DNA of 64,000 nt from positions 1-64,000 of the forward strand of contig JAJTWR010000479.1 in assembly GCA_021613335.1 (NCBI GenBank). Direction: 5' to 3'. Under the pieces are notes generated by a model, which was not told where the DNA came from, ran no database searches, and saw nothing but the letters and a program-made list of their open reading frames with translations. Origin of the DNA: Whitmania pigra. Lineage: Eukaryota > Annelida > Clitellata > Hirudinida > Haemopidae. Below, one piece after another: positions 50,834 through 60,578 of this stretch (position 1 is its first letter; every line of letters begins with the position of its first letter). The translations under genes and the position numbers were made by a program.

Positions 50834-52630
50834 ATGTTTAGTCAAAAATCAATTTTTGGGTTATTTTTTTTCCTAATTATCACAATGGCGGGTAAAGCGC
50901 AAGTAAAGATAAATTTCGAGGTAAGTTTTAAAGAGCCTCAAGCGCATTATGCGGAAGTAGAAATGGTTATTTCAGGGCTGGCTAAAAAAACTTTTGTTGA
51001 CGTTAAAATGCCCGTTTGGACGCCCGGTTCGTATCTGATACGCGAGTTTGAAAAAAGCGTTGAGGGTTTTGGCGCGAGCGCAAATAACAAAACAATAAAA
51101 TTTGAAAAAGTAAATAAAAATACTTGGAGGATTTTTAATAACAAAACCGGCGTAATTAAAATTAACTATCGCCTTTATGCATTTGAAATTTCGGTACGTA
51201 CAGCATTTATTGACGCTTCGCACGCTTTTCTGTCGCCAACAAATATTTTTATGTACCCTGCCGGGATGATTAACGCGCCAAGTACGGTAAGCATTAAGCC
51301 TTTTGCCGGATGGAATCAAGTAAGTACCGCTTTAGAGCCTGTTGCAGGGAAGCAATTTACTTATACGGCCAGTAATTTCGATATTTTATACGACAGCCCC
51401 ATAGAGGTTGGCAATCAGGATGTTTTTTCGTTTAATGCGGCAGGAGTACTTCATGATGTAGTTATGTATGGCGGGGGCAACTATGATAAAGAAAAGTTAA
51501 AAACAGATATGGCCAAAATCGTTGAGCAGGCAACAAAATTATATGGCGAAAACCCAAATAAATATTATACATTCATTATCCATAATTATTTACGGGGAGG
51601 AGGAGGCCTGGAACATTTAAATTCTTCGGTACTGGGCGCATCGAGAAATCAGTATGACAACGAAAAAAGTTATAAAGGCTTTTTAAATTTGGTAGCTCAT
51701 GAATATCATCATCTTTGGAATGTAAAAAGGCTGCGTCCGATAGCTTTGGGGCCGTTTGATTATGATAAAGAAAATTATACAACCAATTTGTGGATTGCCG
51801 AAGGCTTTACATCGTATTACGAAAACAAGTTTATGCTGAGAGCGGGGTTTATTACCCCTGATGAATTTGCATTAGATTTGGCAAACGCCATTGGCACGCT
51901 TATCAATACCCCCGGCGCCAAAGTTCAATCGGCGGCATCTTCCAGTTTTGATGCCTGGATTATTGCTTATCGCCCAACCGAAAATACAAAAAATAGCGCC
52001 ATTTCATACTATAATAAAGGCGAGGTAATAGGTCTGTTAATGGATTTGGAAATAGTCAATGCCACCAACGGGCTAAAAAGTTTGGATGATGTAATGAAAG
52101 CGATGTATTATCAAACCAAAAAGCTAAAACGCGGATATACCGATGCAGAGTTTAAAGCCATGGCAGAAAAAATAGCCGGTAAGAGCTTGGCGGGTTTTTG
52201 GGCTAAATACGTAAACGGAGTTGACGACATTGAGTACGCCAAATATTTAGGCTACGCGGGCATCAGCATCGTTAATGAGAATGAAGGAAAAAGCATTCCT
52301 TATTTTGGCGCAATCGCGCAACGGGAAAACGGAAAAATATTTGTTGCCGAAGTAGCCAGAAATTCTGCCGCCTGGAACGGCGGCATAAATGTAAACGATG
52401 AATTGGTTTCCATAGATGGGATATTGCCAGAATTGGCTTTAGAAAAAATGAGCGTTATTGCCGATAAAAAAGTTGGCGATTCCGTTAAGGTAAAAGTAGT
52501 TAGATACGGCCTTGAAAAAGAGTTTAATGTAACGTTAACCCAAAATCCGACGGTTAGGTTTAAGGTAAAAATTGATGATAAAGCCGCCCCAAAACAACTG
52601 ATTGTACGTAAAAAATGGATGGGGATTTAA
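50834..52630 (+). CDS. M61 family peptidase
   Basis: 598 residues from the ATG at 50834, where a signal peptide (MFSQKSIFGLFFFLIIT...GKAQ) begins; the ATG at 50795 adds an unlikely leader. N-terminal beta domain, then the metallopeptidase core with HEYHHLWNVKRL (zinc HExxH, about residue 289) and WIAEGFTSYYENKF with the third ligand. C-terminal PDZ domain (residues about 500-580, GAIAQRENGKIFVAEVARNS). M61 enzymes release N-terminal glycine or alanine residues. Copy B of the TIR repeat follows 69 bases later. Confidence 0.93.
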   Translation: MFSQKSIFGLFFFLIITMAGKAQVKINFEVSFKEPQAHYAEVEMVISGLAKKTFVDVKMPVWTPGSYLIREFEKSVEGFGASANNKTIKFEKVNKNTWRIFNNKTGVIKINYRLYAFEISVRTAFIDASHAFLSPTNIFMYPAGMINAPSTVSIKPFAGWNQVSTALEPVAGKQFTYTASNFDILYDSPIEVGNQDVFSFNAAGVLHDVVMYGGGNYDKEKLKTDMAKIVEQATKLYGENPNKYYTFIIHNYLRGGGGLEHLNSSVLGASRNQYDNEKSYKGFLNLVAHEYHHLWNVKRLRPIALGPFDYDKENYTTNLWIAEGFTSYYENKFMLRAGFITPDEFALDLANAIGTLINTPGAKVQSAASSSFDAWIIAYRPTENTKNSAISYYNKGEVIGLLMDLEIVNATNGLKSLDDVMKAMYYQTKKLKRGYTDAEFKAMAEKIAGKSLAGFWAKYVNGVDDIEYAKYLGYAGISIVNENEGKSIPYFGAIAQRENGKIFVAEVARNSAAWNGGINVNDELVSIDGILPELALEKMSVIADKKVGDSVKVKVVRYGLEKEFNVTLTQNPTVRFKVKIDDKAAPKQLIVRKKWMGI

Positions 52631-52698
52631 ACTTCAATCCTTAAAGCGATAAAAAATCTCGTTGATTGATTTGGTTGACGGTTTTTTTGTAATATTTT

Positions 52699-52902
52699 GA
52701 AACGGTTTAAATTTTATTCAAAATAATTTTATGGATGCCGGATGCGGTTTGTTTCCCTAAGATATTTTTCTATCTTTTGCTATTGGGGTCGCTTAGTCTG
52801 TGTAGTTTCATTAGTTTTTTTATAGAAAACCAAAGCAATGATTTTACGCCTGTTTTGGCGGCCTCTTTTATAAAATCTTAAAAACCATTTTTAAACAGTA
52901 AG
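52699..52902 (+). repeat. Dispersed TIR repeat, copy B
   Basis: Starts GAAACGGTTTAAATTTTATTC (52699-52719) and ends TTTAAACAGT (52890-52899), a degraded terminal repeat; the limit is approximate. Matches copy A from its start, then jumps from GCCGGAT to GCGGTTTGTTTCCC, missing about 150 bases of copy A. The shared part includes AGATATTTTTC and GTTTTGGCGGCC. Lies between the M61 and ffh stops. Confidence 0.7.
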
Positions 52903-52931
52903 TAAAGATTCTAAAAAAACCTGTTTTATTA

Positions 52932-54263
52932 CTAACCTTGAGGCATTTTAGGCATATTTCGCATGAGTTTTAGCGCAGCCGGATTAGAAAATTGTTTCAT
53001 CATCTTTCGCATATCTTCAAACTGCTTTATCAGTTTGTTAACCTCTTCGAGTTTATTACCCGAACCTTTTGCTATGCGGGCTTTTCTGCTCAGGTTTATG
53101 CTATCCGGATTTTCTTTTTCAAAGGGAGTCATCGATTGGATAATGGATTCTATTCCTTTAAAAGCATTATCGTCAAAATCAATGTTCTTCATCATTTTGC
53201 CAGCGCCGGGAACCATGCTCATCAAATCTTTCACATTTCCCATTTTTTTAATCTGTTGGATTTGATTATAAAAGTCGTTAAAATCAAATTTATTCTTAGA
53301 GATTTTCTTCCGAAGTTCGGCGGCTTGTTTTTCGTCAAATTGTTGTTGAGCCCGTTCTACCAAAGACACCACATCGCCCATACCCAAAATACGGGATGCC
53401 ATCCTATTGGGATAGAAAACGTCTAAGGCTTCCATTTTTTCACCCGTACCAACAAATTTGATTGGTTTATTTACAACCGATTTAATAGAAAGAGCGGCCC
53501 CGCCGCGCGTATCGCCGTCTAATTTGGTTAATACCGCCCCGGTAAAGTCAAGCCGGTCGTTAAATACTTTTGCTGTATTTACCGCATCCTGACCGGTCAT
53601 GGCATCTACCACAAACAAAATTTCATGAGGTTTGGTTTGCGCTTTAATTTCCGCAATCTCATTCATCAAAGCCTCATCCACAGACAAGCGTCCTGCCGTA
53701 TCTACAATAATCACATTGCAGTTATTTTTTTTACCTTCGGCAATTCCCTCTAAGGCAATGGCAACAGGGTTTTCAGATTCTGCGTTAGCATAAACCGGTA
53801 CCTTAATTCGCTCCCCCAACACCTTCAGCTGCTCTACTGCCGCCGGACGATAAACATCGCCGGCAACCATTAAAGGTTTTTTGCCTTTGCTTTTTAAATG
53901 GTTAGCCAATTTGCCCGCAAAGGTTGTTTTACCTGCCCCGTTTAAACCGGCAATTAATATAATGGTCGGATTATTTTTGAGGTCTATTTCTGAGGCTTGC
54001 CCTCCCATCAGAGCGGTAAGCTCATCATACATGATTTTGGTAAGCAACTGACCCGGCGACACTGTTGTAAGAACGTTCATTCCCAACGCTTTTTGCTTCA
54101 CCTCTTCGGTAAAAGCTTTCGCTGTTTTGTAGTTTACGTCGGCATCTAACAAGGCTTTGCGTATTTCTTTTATTGTTTCGGCAACGTTGATTTCCGTAAT
54201 ACTGCCTTGGCCTTTAAGCACTTTAAAAGCCCTGTCTAACTTATCTTGTAAATTGTCAAACAT
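52932..54263 (-). CDS. ffh: Signal recognition particle protein Ffh
   Basis: GTPase that binds signal peptides and 4.5S RNA. 443 residues. N domain with LKGQGSITEINVAETIKEIR; G domain with AGLNGAGKTTFAGKLANHL, DVYRPAAVEQLK, VDTAGRL and TKLDGDTRGGAALS; C-terminal M domain rich in Met (MMKQFSNPAALKLMRNMPKM). Promoter 54287-54317 upstream. Intact. Confidence 0.97.
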   Translation of the reverse strand: MFDNLQDKLDRAFKVLKGQGSITEINVAETIKEIRKALLDADVNYKTAKAFTEEVKQKALGMNVLTTVSPGQLLTKIMYDELTALMGGQASEIDLKNNPTIILIAGLNGAGKTTFAGKLANHLKSKGKKPLMVAGDVYRPAAVEQLKVLGERIKVPVYANAESENPVAIALEGIAEGKKNNCNVIIVDTAGRLSVDEALMNEIAEIKAQTKPHEILFVVDAMTGQDAVNTAKVFNDRLDFTGAVLTKLDGDTRGGAALSIKSVVNKPIKFVGTGEKMEALDVFYPNRMASRILGMGDVVSLVERAQQQFDEKQAAELRKKISKNKFDFNDFYNQIQQIKKMGNVKDLMSMVPGAGKMMKNIDFDDNAFKGIESIIQSMTPFEKENPDSINLSRKARIAKGSGNKLEEVNKLIKQFEDMRKMMKQFSNPAALKLMRNMPKMPQG

Positions 54264-54286
54264 CTTTGTATCTTTTTAACTGAACG

Positions 54287-54317
54287 CAAAGTTATCAAAA
54301 TGAATGAACTATGGCAA
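54287..54317 (-). promoter_or_regulatory. Promoter of ffh
   Basis: Minus-strand TTG (complement of 54315-54317), 20 bases, then TAACTTTG (complement of 54287-54294). It lies 24 bases upstream of the start codon. Confidence 0.6.
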
Positions 54318-54444
54318 TGCCGTTTTAGTTGTCTCGAAAATAATTCTCAATGTCTTTTGATTTTATATGCCTGTATACAAAACCGACAAAAACAGGTGTC
54401 GCTAAAGGTTTATAAACGAAAATGCCGTGCGGTCTTATTTCAAG

Positions 54445-55434
54445 CTAACGAGGAAAAGTAAAGGCAACCCCCAAAGATATTGATTGGCTTGCTTGAAATT
54501 TAGCGTCCTGATTTCTGTCAAAAAGACCAATACCATTCAGCCCTACGTTAATAATGTGGTTTACCTTTGCGGTGATATTTAAATCAATTCTATGAGCCAT
54601 ATGGCCAAGTTGATTATAAGGAATAAAAATATTGTACCTTACCTTTGCAAAAAGATCTGGAAGAACCTCTTTTTCAAAATTAGTTAGTACCTGAAAAGCA
54701 AGCTCGTTTTTAAGCCGTTTTCCCGGATTGAGACCAAAGTTATTAGGGTTGGTTCTGTATAATGCGGTATCCAATACAAAGGTTTGGCGCATACCGGTGC
54801 CTATTCTTAAAGAAAAAAACCTATAAGGCTTATATTCAAACCCAAAAGATTCTGTAAGGTAGCCCGGAGCCATAAATCCCGAAATCAAACGCTTTATTTC
54901 CTGACCTTCTGCATTTTTACTATAGGCGAAACCTTTATCAAATTGCGATTCGAAAGTAACAGATCCAAAAAAATATCCGTTTTTGCTTAATTGTAAAGCC
55001 GCCTTATTATCCAAAAAAATACGGTCGTTGGTTTTTTTTTGTTGCTCATTCTTATTCTTAATTTTGCCGTATTGCAAGTTTGTCTCGCTAACATAATTAT
55101 GGTTTTGCCGGGCATACTCCGCTTTGCAATCAACAACTCCTCCTAAAGCGATAGAGTTGACCCCTCCTCCTTTCCAATTCTCGCTAAATGCCGACTGGTT
55201 AAGATTAATCCCAACAGTGGTGGTTGTTTTCCAGTATCTTATTTTAAAATCAATTGTTTTTGGAAGCAGCTTTACTTCCTCAAATTTTACCCCTGGCGGC
55301 CGGGCAGGCAAAGGATTTTTTTTTAATTTGATTTCCATATCTTGGATGGAAACCGGCACTGTATCGATCTCTTGGGCCAATAACGAAAACGAAAACGAAA
55401 TTATACATAATAAAGTGAACAGAACCCTTTTCAT
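54445..55434 (-). CDS. DUF3078 outer-membrane protein
   Basis: 329 residues from the ATG at 55434, where a signal peptide (MKRVLFTLLCIISFSFSLLAQ) begins. Many amphipathic strands (YWKTTTTVGINLNQSAFSEN, GFEYKPYRFFSLRIGTGMRQ, LGHMAHRIDLNITAKVNHII) and an aromatic C-terminal strand (ISLGVAFTFPR) suggest an outer-membrane beta barrel of the DUF3078 family. Function unknown. Faces the gene at 55619 in the same direction with about 180 bases between. Confidence 0.85.
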   Translation of the reverse strand: MKRVLFTLLCIISFSFSLLAQEIDTVPVSIQDMEIKLKKNPLPARPPGVKFEEVKLLPKTIDFKIRYWKTTTTVGINLNQSAFSENWKGGGVNSIALGGVVDCKAEYARQNHNYVSETNLQYGKIKNKNEQQKKTNDRIFLDNKAALQLSKNGYFFGSVTFESQFDKGFAYSKNAEGQEIKRLISGFMAPGYLTESFGFEYKPYRFFSLRIGTGMRQTFVLDTALYRTNPNNFGLNPGKRLKNELAFQVLTNFEKEVLPDLFAKVRYNIFIPYNQLGHMAHRIDLNITAKVNHIINVGLNGIGLFDRNQDAKFQASQSISLGVAFTFPR

Positions 55435-55618
55435 GAACGCAAAGAAAAATAAAAATTTTTTTAAATGGCAACATTTCAAATTTTATACTCGAACGTACCG
55501 GTCAAAAAATAAGGCTCAAAAAAGTTAAAAATTTTCCGGGTTTAAACCCTGACGAGATAAGGGTATTGCTGCCGAGGCGAGATGAAGAGAATAAAGTTTT
55601 GTCATTAAAATCAAATTT

Positions 55619-56395
55619 TTATTGGTTTTTAGGGTCAAAATCTACCTTTGGTTTTTGAGGCAACCTTAATAAATTAGGATTTCGTTTATAAGATGCATAA
55701 CATTTTTTAATATACGCAACAAACTCGTATTCGTTAGCGTTAAGCGTAAAAATATAAGTAGGCCGGTATTGAGTCATAAAATCTTTGGTTTCCCAATCGT
55801 CTGTTTTTAACAGATTTTTAACGTATTCGGGCCTAAACCGATAATCAATAATGGCTTCGCGATAATCTTTTTCTAAAATACCTTGCAGCCTTCTTGCATT
55901 ATTGCCTTCTCTGCTCAACAGGTTGTAAATTGCATCAATGCCCAAGCCTACGCTACCCATTCCTGCGTTCAGTAAATCTTTACTGCTTCCCCGATCTATT
56001 TTATATTTAAAACTTTGCAGATTTTTTTGATACTGCTCTTTTGGCGTGGGTACTTTACTCGTTATTTTTACTTCCTTAAGCATAATACCCAATGATTTAA
56101 GCTGAAAAACCAATGCGCTTTGTTCCCGATATACCAGCGTATCGGGCACATAACCGCTCAGGGCCGCCACGATGGTATCGCCAACTTTAACTTTTACATA
56201 AAACTCGCCCTTGTGGTTATTAAAAAAACCTTCCTCGCCATTTGCCAGATTGTAGATATAAACCTTCGCTAATCTTAATTTAGAATCCCTGTCTACCACA
56301 AAGCCCGGCGCCGATTTACTTTGCCCATAGCTTTTAACCGCCAACAAAAACAATAAGGCAAAAAGCGCGCAATATCTCAATTTGTTTAACAACAT
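55619..56395 (-). CDS. Carboxypeptidase-regulatory-like secreted protein
   Basis: 258 residues from the ATG at 56395 (signal peptide MLLNKLRYCALFALLFLLAV to YGQ); two upstream in-frame ATGs are less likely. Residues 30-110 form a carboxypeptidase-regulatory-like domain (KVYIYNLANGEEGFFNNHKG then VGDTIVAALSGYVPDTLVY). The middle is Lys-rich (TSKVPTPKEQYQKN), and the end is acidic (PKVDFDPKNQ). Paralogue of 10435-11184. Function unknown; such proteins are common on Bacteroidota envelopes. Confidence 0.75.
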   Translation of the reverse strand: MLLNKLRYCALFALLFLLAVKSYGQSKSAPGFVVDRDSKLRLAKVYIYNLANGEEGFFNNHKGEFYVKVKVGDTIVAALSGYVPDTLVYREQSALVFQLKSLGIMLKEVKITSKVPTPKEQYQKNLQSFKYKIDRGSSKDLLNAGMGSVGLGIDAIYNLLSREGNNARRLQGILEKDYREAIIDYRFRPEYVKNLLKTDDWETKDFMTQYRPTYIFTLNANEYEFVAYIKKCYASYKRNPNLLRLPQKPKVDFDPKNQ

Positions 56396-56553
56396 TTTAT
56401 ACCAGAGTTTTAATTGCATTTTAAATCTTAATATAGCAGAAAATAACGGAACAAACCGCAATATGTTTATTTCCCATAAACTTTTTTGAACCATTCTTTA
56501 AGATTAATCTTGCCAGACAAGCGGGTAAAACTACAAACAAATCTCTAAAATGC

Positions 56554-57420
56554 TTATTTCACCACCAATAATTTTTGCCCGATTTTGATATTATTATCCT
56601 GCAACTGATTTAGATTTTTAAGCTCGTCAACCGTTAATTTAAAGATTTTGGAAAGACCGTAGAGGGTATCGCCTTGCTTAACAATGTAATAGCCTGTGTC
56701 GGAGGTAGAATTGCCGCTCGCTTGGGTTTTAGCAGGAGACGGATATTTCGGAGCCGTTTCTGCCGGCGTAATTTTGGTTTTTTCTTTGAGAACGTCCGAA
56801 CTTATCTGCGCATAGTTTCGATCTTCTATTTCTGCTGTTTTTTGCGCTTCGGTTGCCGGCTGATCATATTGATAAAGCCTATACTTTTCGATGGTATTAA
56901 TTAACAAATCGGGGTATTTTGGGTTGGTAGCATAACCGGCGGCCTTCAGGCCTGAAGCCCAGCTTTTATAGTCGTTTTTATCCAAAAAAAACAAAGAAAC
57001 GTAACGCTTTCTTTTTAAAAATTCCGAGTGATCCCTATAGCTTTCTCTTGCATCTTTATAAACTCTAAAACATTCGTTTTTTTGGTCGTCGTCTTTGTAA
57101 TAAACTTTGCCGCCCCATTCTGCCCCACACTTAATCCCAAAATGGTTGTTGGCATTTCTGGCCAATTCGCTATTGCCGGCTCCGGATTCTAAAATGCCTT
57201 GCGCCAAGGTAATGCTTGCCGGGATACCTGTTTTGTTCATTTCCTCAATTGCCGCCTCTTTAAAAGCGTCTATATAACTCAGCGCGGTGTACGATTGGGC
57301 ATTGGGCGTTATTTTATTTATTTGTTTTGCTACCTGTTTATTGTTTCTGGAAAAATGCCTTGTTTTACAGGAAGAAAGTAACGCCATGGCTACCAGAAAA
57401 AAAAGCGGATTAATTTTCAT
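56554..57420 (-). CDS. Glucosaminidase with LysM domain, lipoprotein
   Basis: 288 residues from the ATG at 57420; lipobox ALLSSC puts it in a membrane. Residues about 50-200 are a FlgJ-type glucosaminidase domain (IPASITLAQGILESGAGNSE with catalytic Glu, NNHFGIKC, YRDHSEFLKRKRY). A Thr/Pro-rich linker precedes one LysM domain at the end (YYIVKQGDTLYGLSKIF, LNQLQDNNIKIGQKL). It cleaves the glycan strands of peptidoglycan. Single gene. Confidence 0.93.
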   Translation of the reverse strand: MKINPLFFLVAMALLSSCKTRHFSRNNKQVAKQINKITPNAQSYTALSYIDAFKEAAIEEMNKTGIPASITLAQGILESGAGNSELARNANNHFGIKCGAEWGGKVYYKDDDQKNECFRVYKDARESYRDHSEFLKRKRYVSLFFLDKNDYKSWASGLKAAGYATNPKYPDLLINTIEKYRLYQYDQPATEAQKTAEIEDRNYAQISSDVLKEKTKITPAETAPKYPSPAKTQASGNSTSDTGYYIVKQGDTLYGLSKIFKLTVDELKNLNQLQDNNIKIGQKLLVVK

Positions 57421-57624
57421 ACGTTGATTTTTTATCGGCATTGCAAGGTTGAGGTTTTTATGCATTAAATTATTAAGATGTTTTTATTAGGTTAAAGCAA
57501 ACAACTGATGCCGGATAAACGCAAATTAGTTTTGACCCGGCCGCTGTAAGCGCAAAATTTGTTTCATTTTTTAATCGATTCAGACGCGTATTTCCCGCAA
57601 TTTTTTTAGCGAAACAACCGACGC

Positions 57625-58254
57625 CTATTTTTTTCTAATCACAAATAGGCCATCGCGAACAGGAAGAATCAGCTTCTCCACCCGTTTATCGTCTCTTATT
57701 TTGTTGTTAAAGGTACGGATGTTTTTAGTGTCGCTATCTTGCGCTTGGGCAAGTATTTTTCCACTCCACAGCACATTATCCACAATGATTAACCCGTTAA
57801 ACTTAACCCGATCAAAAATCAGGTCATAATAAGTCGCGTTATTTTTTTTATCGGCATCAATAAAAACGAGATCAAAAACTTCCGCTATATTTTTAAGACT
57901 TTCCTGAGCATCGCCAATTATGTGCTTAATTTTTTTGTTAAACGGCGATTTGGAAAAATTCTCTTTCACCATATCTTCCAATTCTGCGTTGATATCTAAT
58001 GTATAAATTAATCCGTCTTGAGTTAAACCTTCTGCCAAACACAAAGTTGCATAACCGGTAAAAGTACCGATTTCCAATATTCGTTTAGGAGCCGTCAACT
58101 TGCTTAACATACTTAACACACGGCCTTGGTAATGGCCGCTAAGCATTCTTGGGTTTAATACTTTTAAATGCGTTTGCCTGTCAATATGCTGCAAAAGAGC
58201 GTCTTCCGGCTCGCAATAACTTAATAACAACTCTTGTAATGCAGGGCTAATCAT
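57625..58254 (-). CDS. Class I O-methyltransferase
   Basis: 209 residues, SAM-dependent catechol-O-methyltransferase-like family. SAM loop ILEIGTFTGYATLCLAEGL; metal and substrate residues in VFIDADKKNNATYYDLIFDR and GLIIVDNVLWSGK. Substrate unknown. Five bases after ruvX, so certainly in one operon with it. Confidence 0.93.
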   Translation of the reverse strand: MISPALQELLLSYCEPEDALLQHIDRQTHLKVLNPRMLSGHYQGRVLSMLSKLTAPKRILEIGTFTGYATLCLAEGLTQDGLIYTLDINAELEDMVKENFSKSPFNKKIKHIIGDAQESLKNIAEVFDLVFIDADKKNNATYYDLIFDRVKFNGLIIVDNVLWSGKILAQAQDSDTKNIRTFNNKIRDDKRVEKLILPVRDGLFVIRKK

Positions 58255-58259
58255 CTTGT

Positions 58260-58676
58260 TTATAATTGGCGTTGTTGCATAAAATACTGCAAGATAATAG
58301 CTGCTGCAACGGTATCTACCAAACTCTTATCTTTTCTGGCGTTTTTTTTTAACCCGCTTTGCAAAATAGTTTGCTCGGCCATTTTGCTGGTAAACCGTTC
58401 GTCAACCCAATACTGAGGCATATCCGGAAAATTTTTCTTTAACAAAGTTGAAAATCCTTTTACATGCTGCATATTGTTTGATGGAGTACCATTCATTTGC
58501 TTTGGTTGGCCAATTACAAAAGCTTCTACCTGTTCGCAAAGCAGGTATTGCTTAATCCAGTTAATAATATCTTTGGCAGACACGGCGGTTAGCCCGGTTG
58601 CAATAATTTGCAAAGGATCTGTGACGGCAATACCTACGCGTTTTGTGCCGTAATCGAATGCCATGATACGCGCCAT
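58260..58676 (-). CDS. ruvX: RuvX/YqgF putative Holliday-junction resolvase
   Basis: 138 residues, RNase H-like fold. MAFDYGTKRVGIAVTDP (first catalytic Asp), VIGQPKQMNGTPS, DERFTSKMAEQ (catalytic Glu) and KDKSLVDTVAAAIILQ (last Asp). The family acts in 16S rRNA 5' processing and may resolve recombination junctions. First gene of an operon with the O-methyltransferase. Confidence 0.95.
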   Translation of the reverse strand: MARIMAFDYGTKRVGIAVTDPLQIIATGLTAVSAKDIINWIKQYLLCEQVEAFVIGQPKQMNGTPSNNMQHVKGFSTLLKKNFPDMPQYWVDERFTSKMAEQTILQSGLKKNARKDKSLVDTVAAAIILQYFMQQRQL

Positions 58677-58885
58677 TTAGCAAAGATAACGTTTTGGTTT
58701 TCTTTTGTAAGAAAAATTCAACTTTACAAAGTTAGTTTCTTTTTAAGGTAATCATTCTGTAAAAATTAATAAATTCTTTTCCTTCTTTTTAAAGAACCCA
58801 ATCTTGGCCTCAAATCAAAAAGTTTTAACAAGGTTTAACAAAAAATTCATTTGTTATTTAGATATTTGAGTTTTAATTGTCTTAT

Positions 58886-59590
58886 ATGATGATACGGTTT
58901 TCTATAACTTATTCAAAGCTTTGGAGTTTTTTGATATTTTTTGCTTGCATGACAGCCATTATGTTTGCTTGTAAAAAACAGAAAAATACCGCTACCAACG
59001 TAACTTTATTGAGCGTATATAATTTTTCGCCAACGGTAGCTACTTATGACGTTTACCTCAATGACGCCAAAATGAATACGGCGGCTTTGCCTTTTTGGGG
59101 GGGAATAAAATATCAGCAGTTTATTAGCGGCTCTTATGACGTAAATTTCAACATAGCCACCACCATAACCAGTGCGTTTAAGAAAAAATTGACCTTTACA
59201 AACGAAACCGGAACGCTTTATTTGGTGGGCAAAGAAGGATCTTTTGATGTCTTTTATGCAAATGATTCGAACAAAAGTGACAACAACAATAAGTCTTATA
59301 TAAGGTTTGTAAACCTTTGTGCCGACGCCCCTCCCATGAGCCTGAATATAAAAGAAGGCGCTGTTATTGCAAAAGATAAAGCTTTTAAAACAAATAGCGA
59401 TTTTATTGAGATTGACCCAGGTACTTTCACTTTTGAGATTAAAGAAACAGCCGGCGGAACCCTTAAAGCAAAAATTGTTGACGGCGTTTTAGCCGCAGGG
59501 CATTTTTATACCGTAGCCTTTGGCGGAAATTATGCCCCTGCGAATGAAAATGAGCGCCCTGTAGGCGGAGTGTTGATTTTACATAAATAA
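58886..59590 (+). CDS. DUF4397 lipoprotein
   Basis: 234 residues from the ATG at 58886; a second ATG one codon later (58889) is equally possible. Signal peptide with lipobox IMFACKKQ. The body has two similar beta-sandwich modules typical of DUF4397: one around VYNFSPTVATYDVYLNDAKM, the other SYIRFVNLCADAPPMSLNIK. Function unknown; probably surface or periplasmic. The gene is followed by about 1 kb without genes. Confidence 0.85.
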   Translation: MMIRFSITYSKLWSFLIFFACMTAIMFACKKQKNTATNVTLLSVYNFSPTVATYDVYLNDAKMNTAALPFWGGIKYQQFISGSYDVNFNIATTITSAFKKKLTFTNETGTLYLVGKEGSFDVFYANDSNKSDNNNKSYIRFVNLCADAPPMSLNIKEGAVIAKDKAFKTNSDFIEIDPGTFTFEIKETAGGTLKAKIVDGVLAAGHFYTVAFGGNYAPANENERPVGGVLILHK

Positions 59591-60578
59591 ACTCTATTTA
59601 CTAATCTCTCTTTTTTTCTCTAATATGATTAAATGATGACCGGGCATCAAAAGTTCAGGTAATTTTTATCTTTTAAGAGAACCCTTCTTTTAGGAATAAA
59701 AACTTCAAAAACCCAAACAAAGAAGTTTAAAATATTGGAGATGAAGTTTATGAAAGACCTATGTTTTTGAATGTTCCGATTGACAGCTATTTTTCAATTC
59801 TCCGCCCACTTATAGATAACCGCCTTTTTTTAAGCAAAAATTATTGATAAAAATATGCAATTTAAAGTCATAAAACTAGCTCATGTTAGATTTTCCATCC
59901 TCTGCCATTGCTATATGTTTTGATTCATTTATTAATACCTTGATTTGAGTATGTTGTTGAACATAAAATATTAGAAATGTTTGAAGCGCTTAGAACCCGC
60001 TGAAATGGAAAAGACAGATGGGGTAATATCATTTTTAGACATAACGGGCGGCCGTTTGGAAGGCTTGCCTGTCAGAATTTACAGCGTGATTTTCTCAAAC
60101 TTTTTGCAGAACTTTCCTACAAGGCAAAAAATATCGCTAATTTTAGGCTAGTCAATCATCTGTAAGATTATTTCTTTTGATTGACTAAAATTTTTTTCGA
60201 ATTTATTAACCGAACTCGGGTTAAAAATAAGCTCTTAAATATTGTTTGCGATACATTTTGGTTGTAATTCTGTTTATTCTGCTGTTCAAGCTTTTTTTTG
60301 AAGCCGGCTTAAGACATTTACGGCGCTTTTATCAGACTGGACAAAATCTTGATCCGGCCGGGAATTCTGCTTAGTTTCTTTACTCTTGGTTTAGCCGGTT
60401 ATATTTTTTTTAACATTGCAAACAAAAATCTGTTTTTCAGTCCAATTTAAAGGCCCTTCTTTTGAGATTGAACAAGGGTTTCACTTACAGCTTAAACTTA
60501 GGTTTCTTGATTATTCTATTATCACGGCCAAAATGCAAAAAAATAACCATACCTTTGCGCCTTAGTTTTTAAAATGTT
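59591..60578. other. Gene-free 1-kb stretch, decayed coding signal
   Basis: 988 bases with no intact gene. Fragments in several frames look protein-like, for example a membrane stretch LLSFFTLGLAGYIFFNIANK (about 60365-60430) and RLACQNLQRDFLKLFAELSY (about 60055-60125), but neighbouring stops and shifts break them. I could not name a family. The last 30 bases hold a -7 element for the helicase (TACCTTTG at 60549-60556). Confidence 0.4.
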
